From Ignelater luminosus (Eukaryota > Arthropoda > Insecta > Coleoptera > Elateridae): a stretch of DNA of 64,000 nucleotides. The notes under the pieces were generated by a model. That model ran no database searches. It was given only the letters and a program-made list of their open reading frames with translations, and was not told where the DNA came from. The position numbers were made by a program, and so were the translations under genes. The stretch is taken from the NCBI GenBank assembly GCA_011009095.1, contig VTPC01002312.1, positions 1-64,000 on the forward strand, read 5' to 3'. Numbering within the stretch: the first letter of the stretch is position 1; every line of letters starts with the position of its first letter. Below, one piece after another: positions 25,250 to 37,009 of this stretch.

Positions 25250-25676
25250 GTTTACAAATTCCATTTGTGAGGAATATGAAGCATTATGCGAAACTGAAAG
25301 TATTAATAATACTGAACCAAGCAAGAGATTGTTAACAAAACATCAAATTGATTTTGTGAAAGTAGTCTGAAAAAATTTCGCAAGCTGTATAAATATTTTG
25401 GTATGGAACGCATGGAATCGTTGTCAGATCCGGCGCTGTGTCTTCAGGACCTGGTGACTGGTGTAACAACATCGTCAGCAGGTAGTGATCTACACAACGT
25501 CCATCATCTGCACGATTCCGTCGCGACGGCGTCGGTAAGTTCAGCAATTTCTGGTATTATGAGTGGAGCGTCGGCTTCAGTTTTGGGCCATCACGTTGCA
25601 ACTCATGATCCCCATCATCATGGTGTTGTACATCCACCAAGTCTACATCATGAACCGTTAGAGAAACTTAAACGTG
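25250..25676 (+). CDS. first coding exon (25403-25676) of an unidentified regulatory-type gene, with 5' leader
   Basis: The open frame begins at ATG 25403 (an in-frame TGA lies upstream at 25349) and runs 91 complete codons plus one base to 25676. There it meets GTGAGT, a near-perfect splice donor, so the three residues read beyond it are intronic. The peptide starts MERMESLSDPALCLQDLVTG. A Ser/Ala-rich middle (SVATASVSSAISGIMSGASA) follows, then a His-rich stretch with HHVATHDPHHHGVVHPP, and it ends EPLEKLKR. No DNA-binding or enzymatic domain lies in this exon. Codon use is GC-richer than the flanks, unlike every TE relic here. Low-complexity His/Ser/Ala N-termini are typical of insect developmental transcription factors; I suspect a homeobox-type factor but cannot name it. 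Later exons are not seen in the remaining 38 kb. Confidence 0.65.
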
Positions 25677-25689
25677 GTGAGTTCGTTTA

Positions 25690-27110
25690 CGTATAGCATT
25701 ATCTTTCTAAGAAATATATTTTTCTTTCAAGTTTGCATATCAAAACGATTGGTAATCTAAGGGAAAAATAAAATTTAAAATGATCAAAATTGAAGGAAAA
25801 ATATGAAAATATTAGAAGTACATGCGATAAGAATCTTAAATAAATGTTATTTGATTAGAATTATGTAATTAGTGTTATCTGTTAATTTAAAATTTTTACT
25901 ATTAACTTATTTACGGTCACAAACAAATTTCCATCTTAATTTCAATTTTGAAAAATTCAAAAAAATTTGAGATTTTAGAATTGTCATATAGAATAATAAG
26001 AGGTGGTTTTGAAGAAAACAACTATGAAAATACTTACAATGACATATTTTTAGTTATTAAGGCATAGCTAACAGGTTTACGATTATTATTCCTAGTTCTA
26101 TTGAGTAACAATGAAGAAACAGCGATAGCAAGTAGTTAGGTATAGGGCTAGCAAATTTCTGAAAACACTTATCATGTGCTAGGTATATAATAAAATTTGT
26201 TTAAGTATGTTGACGATCAATTCTGAAAGCTTTCATAAAGGTCGTCGTCAAGCTGTGAAAACTAACTGAAATGATATTATGATACTCTTATCTTTAATGT
26301 TTTTGTGTAATAATTGCGTTAGGAACAACAGTAACGCTATTTTCATACTACAGAGCAAATATTTTTCTCAAAGTTTTATACGTCAGTATAGGTGGTATTG
26401 AACATTTGTGTGAGGTTTCTACAAATTTGAAAAAAGTTAATTTCTCATTTTGATATTAAAATTGTAATAATAGAGTGAAAGTTCTTTTGAGTGGACACCA
26501 AAAAATGTCAAAAGGTTAAAAAAGAAATTTATTCTAATTTCCGTTTAAGGGAAGTAATAAAGTTAAAGTTTCTTTGAAATATTTCATAATATTTTCAATT
26601 TTCCAGAAACTTGCTAGTTGATAAACTCGCGCTCGTTTTTGAGAGATGACAAATTCGAAAACAAGACCATAATGCTGTTTGCATCCGCTTTATAGAGATG
26701 ATCTTATTATAATAATCGTATGCTTTTGGTTTGTCTGTCTAACAGAGATATCTGCGTTTTAGAAATGCTCGCTAAGAGAGTTTTCACTGTATTTATCTTT
26801 TAAATAAGTACAGTTGAACTTCGATAAAACGAAATTCTTGATAACTTGAATTTATTGCGAATGCACGACGCACATATATTTATATAAAAATAGCTTGATA
26901 ATTAAAAGTTTTGAAAAAATGTTAGTTAAAAAATATTTCTCTAAAGCGAGTAAACGTTCTGATTCTTAATGTCTTTTGAAAAGCTCTAGAAAGACTTGAC
27001 TTATTATATCTTTAACTTGTTGTATTCCTGATAGTGTTGGAAGCATTTCCATTTTTGCATTGAGGTTCAAATGTTCTAGATTACATGAAGATATTTGCTA
27101 CCATCCCTCT
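25690..27110. other. AT-rich, presumed intron; nothing recognised
   Basis: Sequence downstream of the donor site. No exon or element was recognised. Confidence 0.4.
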
Positions 27111-27116
27111 AATGCA

Positions 27117-27140
27117 GTGCTTCTCAATCGTTGTGCCTTT
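27117..27140 (+). repeat. hAT-like terminal motif
   Basis: CAGTGCTTCTCAATCGTTGTGCC resembles the CAGTG-TTCTCAA start of hAT-family inverted repeats. No matching reverse copy and no transposase were found nearby, so it may be a solo end or chance. Confidence 0.25.
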
Positions 27141-27149
27141 TTTTATTTT

Positions 27150-29440
27150 TACTTAACAATCTGATAAACTCTACTTCGACCCTGCCTAACTGAAATAGTT
27201 GAACAAGGCCTAAAAAAGCCCGAAGGGTCATTTACTCAAAAGACACGATAAGTCAAAATCAATAGCAGAAAAACTGCAAAAATGGTTCTAGGTCGCTCAG
27301 CAAAAGTCTGATACGCCTAGGAAGTTCGATGGATCCAAAAGCTTCAAATAGATCTGGACAATCTTGGACACTTTGAAAATGAAACTTGTGGACCATACAA
27401 TTTCAAGCTTTAGAACAGGCCATTCGATTTACAAATCGTAACTTCTAGCCTCGTACTATTTAGAGATTTTGTTCAATTTCAATTTCTCTAGTAAGCAACC
27501 CTGTTCTTCTATCACACCTCTAACTATTTTGCTTTATAGTTTAATTCTAATGCATCCAGCAATAGAAAAGAAAAAGACTTTTAAAAGTGACAACCCTGCT
27601 TGGGCTTTGCTTCAGTATTTCTATTGTTAAAAGAGATAAAAAGTTGCTACAAATGATTTTAAATGAATTGGCTTTAGATGTGATGAAGTATTAGAGGAAC
27701 CAACATTAGAATGTTTTACAGTTTTACCCTTTCCAAAAATGTTTACAATACAAAATTTAACCGTCACCACCCTTACATTGAGTAATACCACATTAGGGTG
27801 CACCACTTCTCTTGTAGAATGTTACTTTCAGAGACAAAATGGGCTAACAAGAAATAAAGTGTCTTTCTGAGAAGTTAAGATTGTTCTGTATAAGCCCAGT
27901 TCCATTGCTTTTACTTTTTATCGTTCTCAAAATAGCAGGTATCGTGATAATTGCAAAAAAAATAAAAACTTTTTCTAACTAGCCTTTGCTTGGTGGAGGC
28001 AGATCGTGTTGAAATCTTTGGTACAAAAATAGGTTCTTACCTGTAATTTCTAAATTATTTGAAGACTTTCAAAGTTTAATTTAGTTTTCAGGGTTTATTG
28101 CTATTGCACATATAGAACCGTGAAATGATTGTAGTTTTACGCTTCCTTAGCAAAGTTTGTAAAATTTGGGCCTTTCTGTTATGTAAAAAATCTGCGCTAC
28201 TGATCTTTCCAGTAAAGAAATTACGAAAAGGTGTTTCTGATACTGAATAATATCTGCTCTTACGATCTTTTAATATGTTTCAAAAGAACTGAGAAATGAT
28301 TACAAAATGTAGAATTGAGCAAACTAATGCTAATCAAAAAGGAACGTGGAGAAACTAATATAAACAAACAAAAACTTCTACGTCTGGACCATATCTTATA
28401 AAAGGTCTATGAACCTTTATCAGAAGCGACGTAAAACAAAAAGGATGGAAATATATTGTAATAGCACTAATAGTTCAGCAAAAAAACAAAAAATTAAGAA
28501 ACCTCTAGACAGTTTGTCACAACAAGATTCTCTTTCTCAATGTTTATAATCTACTCATTCTACGGCACAATCCAAGCTTGGAATAACGATCAAAGTAGCC
28601 AAATGTAGCAAACTAGAGCCCCCGAAAGCGGGTATGCAATTACCAAAGTCCTAAAATTTTATACATTTTTATTCATAGTTACATTTAGTATGTATTAGGG
28701 TACATATCAATGCGTTAGATAACATACCTTATGACGTGCAAACAAAGAAGAGAAAGATGATACAACAAAATTGGTTTTCCAAGGGATAAGTATGAATATG
28801 AGTTACAGAAAAGCTTCTTAAACCTTAGATGGATTTTGGTACGTGCAAATGTCATTTTTTAGCGGAGTTGCCTACAGAGCCTAATTACAATAACAGCAAA
28901 CCTGCAGAATGGTATGTGAGAGAATCTTCGATAGACAAGGCTGCTACTGTTCGTTTTCTTAAAAAGTACCTTTGGCAGAAAAAACATCTTAAGTTGTTAT
29001 TTATGTCATTTTATCAGTGGCAAACATACAAAACAAGAAGAGATCAATTTCATCTGGGTTTCTAATGACAGTAGGACCACGGAAACAAAAATGCGAATGA
29101 ACCGAAAACATTCTCTTTTTGGGCCTTTCAAAACAGCAGATCACGTCAGTCTGAAATGCATAGGCTCACGAGACACAAAAGACTAACTGGATAAATAGTA
29201 GAAGCTGTTGCCACAGCATTCCAAGAAGACACCTGTCATTAATATATGTAAAGAAAGACACGACGTCCCTAAATGTGAAAAAGACCAAAGAAATATCTTT
29301 CCAGCACTAGGGTAAATGTGAGGTTACAAAAGCCTGAGGTTTAAGTTCTTCCAGTCTGTTACCTTATCAAGGGAAGATTTAAGAACTTTCGCTCGAGTCA
29401 AAAAATCTTATTTATTTATCATTATTATTAATGTTCCCTT
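27150..29440. other. AT-rich, presumed intron; no recognised gene
   Basis: A 78-codon frame at 28829-29065 has no motif I know. The rest shows only broken frames. Confidence 0.4.
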
Positions 29441-30400
29441 AAAAGTAGTTCTCATGAGATATAACACACTTGATTCCAGTCTTCAAAGTACTTCTCGAAC
29501 GCAATTTTCAGTATGGAGTTTAACTCCTCCAGCAATTCTGTCTTTATCTCTTCAATGTTGGCAAAATGTTGTCCTTTCATGGTTTTTTTATCCTCAGGAA
29601 AAGGGAGAAGTCGCACGGGGCGATATATGGTAAATATGGAAGTTGAGTTGCTTTTGGCCAAAAATTCACGAACAAGCAGTAAAGCATGAGCAGGTGTATT
29701 GTCATGGTAGAATCGCTACGAGTTGTTTTGCCACAAATCAGGGCGTTTTCTTCGGATTGCTTTTCGCAAACGGCGTAGAACTTTGAGATAGTATTCTTTA
29801 TTGACCGTACGAGCTGGTGACAAGAGCTCTTGATGCACTATGTCGTTGAAATCGAAATATACAGTAAGCTGTACATTGGCATGTGATCGAACTTGACGTA
29901 CTTGTTTCTTCCGTTTGAGCAGTTTTGGATTGTCGTTTATTCCATTCAGCAACTTCGGAGCAATGTCCATTCGATGCTGCTTTTGCTCGAAATTCAACAA
30001 TTTTGGAACAAGTTTTGCTGTCAGGCTTCTCATGCCCAAATATCGGAGAAAGTTACTTGGCATGAGCCAAATGGTATGCCAACATCATCAGAAACCTCTC
30101 TGACAGTGATTTGGAGATTGTCCATTATCATTTTCTTCACTTCTTCGACGTCATCCGTTGTTGTGGCGTCCAGAATGCTCGTCATCTGCGACATCATCAC
30201 GGTCATGTTGAAAACGTTTGTATCACTTGTAAACGCTTGTTTTATTCATCTGGAAGACTTTTCAAAAGCAACATTCGACATTTCCTATACGGTGCTTGCA
30301 CTTTATTTCAGTTTAAAAACAAAATTCAATACAAATTCTTTGTTTCAGTTTAAAAAAAAAGTGAAAAAAGCAAAAAATCGCTGAGCACACTAAAACACGT
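29440..30400 (-). mobile_element. mariner (irritans-like) element with catalytic-region deletion
   Basis: The minus strand reads, from high to low coordinates: a helix-turn-helix part (30200-30090: VKKMIMDNLQITVREVSDDV, GIPFGSCQ), then LVPKLLNFEQKQHRMDIAPK (30020-29960). It continues with a jump from LLKR straight to KKQVRQVRSHANVQLTVYF, RTVNKEYYLKVLRRLRKAIR, and then YHDNTPAHA, LVREFLAK and the C-terminal IEEIKTELLEELNSILKIAF and YFEDW. About 40 residues that should hold the first catalytic Asp (GDESW) are missing at the LLKR junction. The second Asp (HDN) is intact, and the third can be read only after a frameshift (APCDFSLFP). Inactive. Terminal repeats were not delimited. Confidence 0.85.
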
Positions 30401-32330
30401 CTAACCTTCTTGACAGCTAACTAAGCACACTAAGCATCTAATATGACTACAAATGTCATGATACGTGAAGGGAAAGTGTATCAACAGAACAGCAAAAAAA
30501 AACTGTGGTAATTAAACTTGAAAAGCCCGTGAAATTAAAAATCTTTGCCTATTTTTTGATCAAACCTCGATCCTTATTTTCACAAAAGAGTCTGATGGGT
30601 TTAGACAGAAAAGAAAGAACGACATTAGTAGATGTAAAACAAGAAAACTCAAGTCGCTCTGCTCTAATTTATATGGTTGGGATTCTGTAGAAGAAGAAGA
30701 AGCTTTTAAGCATAGAAGAAGTTGAAATAAAATTTAGGAATTCAAGTATTTTTTATCTAAAAATGTTTACCTGAATTTCTATAAAATCTATGGGTTTAAT
30801 AGATTTATTTATTTATTTAATAGATTATTAGCAAGATACTCAAATATTAATTAATTAATCAAAAATTTTTCTTATACGTATTGAATAATATTGCCTTCGT
30901 AAAATACTTATTGGAAAATTCTAAATAGACTTCATCAGATTGAAAAGATCTAGATAGACTCTCAGGTTGTTACTTCCCAAATTCCCAATATTCTCGATAA
31001 TTACCACCAAAAAATTTACAGCCAACTCAAATCTATTATTACATCAACAATTCGTTCGAAATTCAAGTTGTTCATGGGTGTAGATGTTTTAATACCAATT
31101 GAAAGGTTAATTGAAATTTTGAACAAGATTTTCCTGAAGAAAAATTTGGCAAATTGGCTTTATACAATGGAAATAACTACAGATGTAGATTTTGTTTACT
31201 CTTAATAGTTTGCAATGCAATATCTTACTAACGGTAGGAAATAGAAAACAAAACACTAAGCTCAACTAATTTCAAAAAAGTCTTGAGTTCACAGGCATCA
31301 AAACGCATCCAATATGGCGTTTAATAAACATCAACAATAGACGCAGTAGGTGTGGCAATAACTGCCAGATTAAAGTCAGAAATGGTCACTGTCTCTGTCT
31401 ATAGCTATTGTTTCTTATAAAATTGGTACATTCTCTATTTTAAAATGTATAAAATTTAAATTTGCTTTGCTGAATAACCCGTTAGAGTGAAAGGGCAAAG
31501 CAAATAAAAAAATATTTGGAAGGTTTCTCACTAATTCCAAAACAAAATAGATGAAAAGTGTCAAGGTATAAATCGCTAGGAAATGAAACAATGGAAACAT
31601 AATTATGCATATATCCGGCAGCCTGTATGACTATTGCATTTATAGATTTAGTTTTCATAAAACGCAGATAACGAAATTTATATCTTATCAGTTCTCTAAT
31701 TATGCTCATTCAATATTTGAAAAGTATCGAGTTTTTTTCAATTAATTAACGTTTTATAATAACTATACCACTGATCGTAAAAGATTTAGTCAAAACCAAA
31801 ATGGATTTACATGTACTGCTATTTATTTACATTCATATGTATTTAAATGCGGTAAATATCCAATTTGAAAATAATTTACCAAATCAACGCTAAATGAAGA
31901 CAATGAAATTTAACCAATTTTAAAAGTAAAAAACTGAACGATAATCCGATTGTTTTCAATTAGAATTTTTAATCTGGCCAATTCTCTCAGTAAAATTACA
32001 CAAATGGCCATTTTTTGCAAATACAAATCTATTAAAAATCAATTTATAATTAAACCTCAGTTATCGAAAATAAAAAATTCCAATCGCGCCTTCGAAACCA
32101 TAAAAATTCATTTTCTAACCGATAATATAAGCCAATAATTGATAATTAGTTATCTGTAATTACTCTCTATAAATGTTTGCAACACCAAGAGTATGATATA
32201 TAGCAAGTATGGTAAAAATGGAGATAAGTTTGTTGTAATTTATTGGAATCTTTGTGTAATTTAATGTTTTTAAATTATAAATTCCGATTAGCACAATGGA
32301 TAAATTAGTAACTAAAGTATTAAAACACCG
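30400..32330. other. AT-rich, presumed intron; nothing recognised
   Basis: Very low GC and no family motif on either strand. Confidence 0.4.
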
Positions 32331-32500
32331 ATTACTAGATTAGGGATATTAGGGTTGTGCCCTTGCGTCTAGAATTTCAAATCGTTCAGGGGTGGTTGTC
32401 GCAATCACATGGGGCAATTCGCAGAGAGTAATTAGGCGTAACTTTATCAGCCGCTTGGGGTTACGCTGTTTAGTAAAATGACATTGTTCTTAACTAGTTA
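32330..32500. promoter_or_regulatory. candidate conserved noncoding island
   Basis: A GC-richer 170-bp block with non-repetitive sequence in a very AT-rich intron. It contains TCGCAATCACATGG, GAGTAATTAGGCG (a homeodomain-type TAATTAG core) and CTTTATCAGCCGC. No coding frame. Enhancer function is an inference. Confidence 0.3.
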
Positions 32501-33099
32501 CTATACACTTTAATTTGTAATTTAGTATACGGCATACTTTTAATGGTTGTTTTAATGAATGCGACACAAATTACAAATTCTAGATTGATTAATTAGTTTG
32601 GTAGGTAATTACAAAAGTTATTCACTAATTGTACGGAATGAAATTTAGAGAACCGGTCTAGACGATATTTAATGTTATGGAGTTTTAAGTTTTTTATAAA
32701 CGTGTAAATTATTGTTAGGCTTAAATTTTTCTTAAATCTAGAATTTCTTAATTGAAAAACATGCATTGCTGCAGGAACATAAGTCGTTATTATTATTGCC
32801 ATTTTGACTTTTGCTGTCTTATTTTGTTTGTCATGTTTGAACATGGTTTATTATTATTATTGTCCAGTCTTTATCTTAAAATAACTCTACGCTTGTTAAA
32901 ATTATAGTTAATTTGTATCTTTCCACAGAAAAAGATTTTTAATTATGAGTATTCATTTTGAAAATTCAATTTGTTTCAAATTATTGTTTACCTGTATATT
33001 CGAGACAAAACAAACATTAAATTTAATAATACATTTCTATAAAATTGATAATAAATTAAAAGGAAAAAAGAAACAAGGAATAAAAGATATTTTCAGAGG

Positions 33100-33320
33100 G
33101 CAAATAGTCAAAGCAAATCCTCATGACGACGTTGCGCGACGGCGGTTACCGACGGCAGGCACAGCCGCCTGGATAATTCGCATTAGGTGGCCATTACCGC
33201 GATACCGGGATCAGCCGGTCTTACCGGTAAGCCTCGAGTTAATGAATCAGCCATCTTCCCTTCATTCATCTAACACGCTTGCTGTTTACCGATTGATTTA
33301 ACCAAACTTGACTATCTTGG
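33100..33320. promoter_or_regulatory. candidate conserved noncoding island
   Basis: A GC-rich 200-bp block with GCGCGACGGCGGTTACCG, CACAGCCGCCTGG, GCGATACCGGGATCAGCCGG and GAGTTAATGAATCAGCC. The frame running through it (32945-33301) is AT-rich poly-Lys before the island and has no domain, so I read the island as noncoding regulatory DNA within the presumed first intron. Confidence 0.35.
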
Positions 33321-33859
33321 ATAGATTATTTAAACCGTAATCGGTTATCTCTTCGTGATATTTAATACTTACTAAATTCTGTACGTACACCTATGAGAAC
33401 TGTTTTAAGACACACTTTACTACACATAAATATATACAGAATATTGCAGATTTTATGTATACTTATGGTCATAATTAATACGAGTATTCCCTTAACACAA
33501 TTATTTAAAATTGATGCGAGAATGCACAATTATTGTAAAGGAAGTCACAGTTTTGCTTTCAAACCCATGAATAAATATAACTATAATGTTAGACAAAAAT
33601 ATATATTTTTTTAATTATCAACAAATTCTGCGAAATACTAGAATCAATTGTGATGGGTGACTTCAAAATGTTGTGACTACTAATGTTGCTGTTCTCAAGG
33701 TATATTATCCTGCGATCGAGATAATTAGGATATGTTGGTGTATCATTTTAGCATTTTAAAGTCATCTATTTAGCACACACACAAAGCAGATAATAAATAA
33801 TTTCATTCTAGGTCATACATTGGATTAGATGACTAAAATTTGCAAATCCACAATACTTG

Positions 33860-34110
33860 TGATCTAACACAACCTCACTTTAATCAAACGAATCAAACAA
33901 AAACAATCTTTAGCTGACGTAACCTCATTTTACTGTAAGTTAACCTAAGAAAAGCAAGTTTGATCTAACCTAACAAAGCTAATTTGAAATTAAATACAAT
34001 CTTAACCCAAATTGGTCCAATTTCATCCAACCTAAGTCATTTTAACTGCATCTAACCCTAGTGAATTTGGAGATTTAAAACAAAAATCCTAACTTAACCT
34101 AATTTAGTTT
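33860..34110. repeat. AACCTAA-rich stretch
   Basis: Several scattered copies of TAACCTAA/CAACCTAA/CTAACCCTA occur in about 250 bp. This resembles strongly decayed insect telomere-type (TTAGG, complement CCTAA) sequence or the end of a dispersed repeat. The copies are not in register. Confidence 0.25.
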
Positions 34111-34743
34111 ATACGTTAACAAGTTGCATTTATTGATTCTTACAACAATAAAATGGCAAAAATGTCTTTATAATTTCATTTTTTAAATATTTTTATACTC
34201 TGAAAGATACCTATCCTGCCGTACTAAGCGCAGAGGTTAGTTGAGTTGAGTTATTTAACGTTTAACGTTTAATTCAATGCCATCGCTTATTTTATCAAAA
34301 TATTTTAAGTAAATACATGATTTATTCGTTATTTGTCTTGCTCTTCTCGATTTTTGAGACAAAAATCAATTTTTTTAATTTTTTGTTTAAGGAACTGCAG
34401 TTACTCTTTTTTCGAATTAAAATGATTAACTTTACTAAGGTAGAAAGTAGTAAGTACACAGTATTTGTTGAAAAACGTTTTATTAATGCAAAAAACAAAG
34501 AATATTCTTTCAGAATTGTTGTCAGTATACCTAATCATCGTTATCTTCTTCTATGGTTTGGTTAACAGGTATTTCTTTACTGAAATTCAATCTGTTTCTT
34601 GGCATAATGCAATTATCAGATTCCAAAAGCTTTGAGGTAATATTATCACGCCTTTCCGATGTTATACCCCGAGGTTTGTCCTTCTGTTTTGCAAGTGGTA
34701 TCTCAGGTTGTGTAACTTTTGCATTTAAAAAATTTAATGGTAG

Positions 34744-35955
34744 CTAACTGTCTTCAAAAGCTTGTCTACAAAGTAATGACATCGATCCTCTTTGTGCTTG
34801 CACCTGAACCATATCAGGAAGATATGGTCTTTCACTATGGTTACAATTAATCTTGTGCATGGAAGAAAAGTCTTTCCAGTCACAGAAATCATGAAGTTCC
34901 ATCTCTAGAATATTTACTTTTCCTGAATTAGCTTCTTGAACCGCACCTTTAAACTCAGGAAAATCATATAGTACCTTTTTCAACTTTTTAAAAGGATTTT
35001 CCTCCCTGATGGTAGAATGAATCAGCACTCATAAACGTATGGCCTGATTCTAAGTAATTTATCTCTATTACATCGGCCAAAACATGCTATAAGTTCTTAC
35101 ATAAACTAAAAATGTAAAAACACTCAGTTTTTGTTTTGGAAAGTGCAATTGTCCACCCAGAATATAATTCTTTTCTCATTACGTTCAGACAGTAAAAAAT
35201 GCACTTATAATATCTTCCTTTTTTCTGCCTTGAATTGCTTCATGGCACATTGCAGCTGTGGGTTTTAACTTCTTATTTTTGAGTTGAGCAAATATTACGG
35301 ATTTAAACATTTCACATCGTGGTAACATTATCACCTTTTTCAAGTCAACTGAAAATGTAACTTTTCCTTCTTCTGGATCTTTATATGCATGTTCTTTGTA
35401 CCTAAGTCTTGCAACTTCAGCTGTTTTGATGTGAATGGGCCAATTTTCGAAGTCTACGCAATCATCTTCCAAATTATTCTACGAATGCTGGTGAATCTTA
35501 AAGTGCTCGCACATTTTTTCTTCGTGATCCAGCTCTCATCATCTTTCTTTCTAGAACTGAGTATTTAAATTTTCTACACCTTTTTTTTTCTCTTTTTTTA
35601 GTTACAGTTGTGGCTATTTCAGTTTCATCCAGATCATATAAATTCTCAGTCTCTATCACATCTGTTCTATTTTCATTTTCACTTCTGTCTCGGAACGTAT
35701 AGTTAAACCGTCTTCAGTAACTTGACTTATGTCATTTATGTTTTCATCCATCAATTTATAGTTTTCAATCTGTATCACGTCATATAGGCTGTTGTAGTAT
35801 GTAAGTGTATTCTGATTGATAAATTCGCATAGAACTGCATTTTGTAAATTCCAAATGTAAAATATAACTGCCTTATTTCTAAAGTGATGCAAATACTTTA
35901 TAATTATGTTTTTTACAAAAACGAGTGAATACTTTTTGCAACGAACGTTAAACAA
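34744..35955 (-). pseudogene. transposon-type ORF of a widespread arthropod family, middle and C-terminal parts
   Basis: The minus strand gives WPIHIKTAEVARLRYKEHAY followed by KDPEEGKVTFSVDLKKVIML (35440-35330). Then come KPTAAMCHEAIQGRKKEDI (35270-35210) and, after breaks, the C-terminal HDFCDWKDFSSMHKI with YLPDMVQVQAQRGS (34900-34780). I recognise this layout from an uncharacterised, repeated protein family in insects, in which a VDLQKVI-type block precedes a DDE-like core. I cannot name the superfamily. Here the core between the two blocks is deleted. The N-terminal part seems to lie at 40604-40284, beyond an inserted Jockey element. Confidence 0.5.
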
Positions 35956-35999
35956 ATTTGTTTAGTTGTTAAGTCTCACAAGGTATTCAATATTAAGCT

Positions 36000-37000
36000 A
36001 CAATGCACTAAAGTAAAACAGATGTAAGTGATCCATACTACTACATAAGCATTTCTAGCCGTAAATAAAATAAAAACCTGTAGATACTACTTTTTCGGCT
36101 TAGTATGTGCTGCATATCACTAAAGGGCTTGGTAGAGAGAACTCTTTTGGTAGATACTCCCAAATTTATTTTTAAAAATAAAGTATTTACAGTGCAGACA
36201 GGGCTAGAATAGCATAGTATAAAATGGGAAATATGCAGTAGAATTGCTATGGCGTGTTAACCCATTTTCTGGAAAAAGTGCAGTTACCCTCTTTGCGCTT
36301 AGTAGGGTAGTATATGTATACATATTTTCCAACAAGATGATGTAAAGAAGCAAGAAACAGAAAACAAATAGAAACGATTTGAATGCAGGATAACAAAAGA
36401 AGAAGAAATGATAGTGAAAAGTCTAGAAACAAGTAGAATCGAAGAACAAAATCGAAAGTCACCAAGTATGAGCGATGAAAACTAAAAGTATCTGAGCGGC
36501 AGATTCTCCAAAGATATTTAAATGCACGATAATATACTCTGAGAGCAAATAGATTCGAATTAAAAATGGTTTGAAAGGACCGAAAGAAAGACACATCCAA
36601 ATTCACAATGACAGACTTCCAGTACCAAACTACCTGAATTCTGCAGTTTAACTAAACTTGATAGTAAATGCAACTGAAGGGTCCAATGCAATAATCAGCC
36701 AAGTCCGTTAACGTAAAATAAATATTCAGGAGAGCAAACAAAACAGTTGGTACAGTAACTGAATTTTCTTTAAATAAACACCTCTGATACTTATACGATT
36801 ACAGTGTAATCATATTGACCAATAAGCAATTTTTCTTTAATTCTAAATTAATAATGTTACTTAAAACTAAGAGCTTATCCAACAGCATCTCTTACTCTAA
36901 TCTAACAGAAAAGCACTATTTCTAACATGCAACTATAATCTGCTTTTTGCACTAACCCTATCTGAAGCACTCACAAGCACTATGCTCTTCTTTGCATTTA
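36000..37000. other. spacer, nothing recognised
   Basis: No family motif on either strand. The 119-codon minus frame at 36247-36606 is hydrophobic by chance composition and has no homology I can see. Confidence 0.35.
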
Positions 37001-37009
37001 ACACACTAC

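Noticed and set aside
28829..29065. 78-codon plus frame, considered as a transposase N-terminus
   Set aside because: No helix-turn-helix or other family signature could be confirmed.
36247..36606. 119-codon hydrophobic minus frame
   Set aside because: Low-complexity Phe/Leu/Ser from a purine-rich plus strand; no recognised family.
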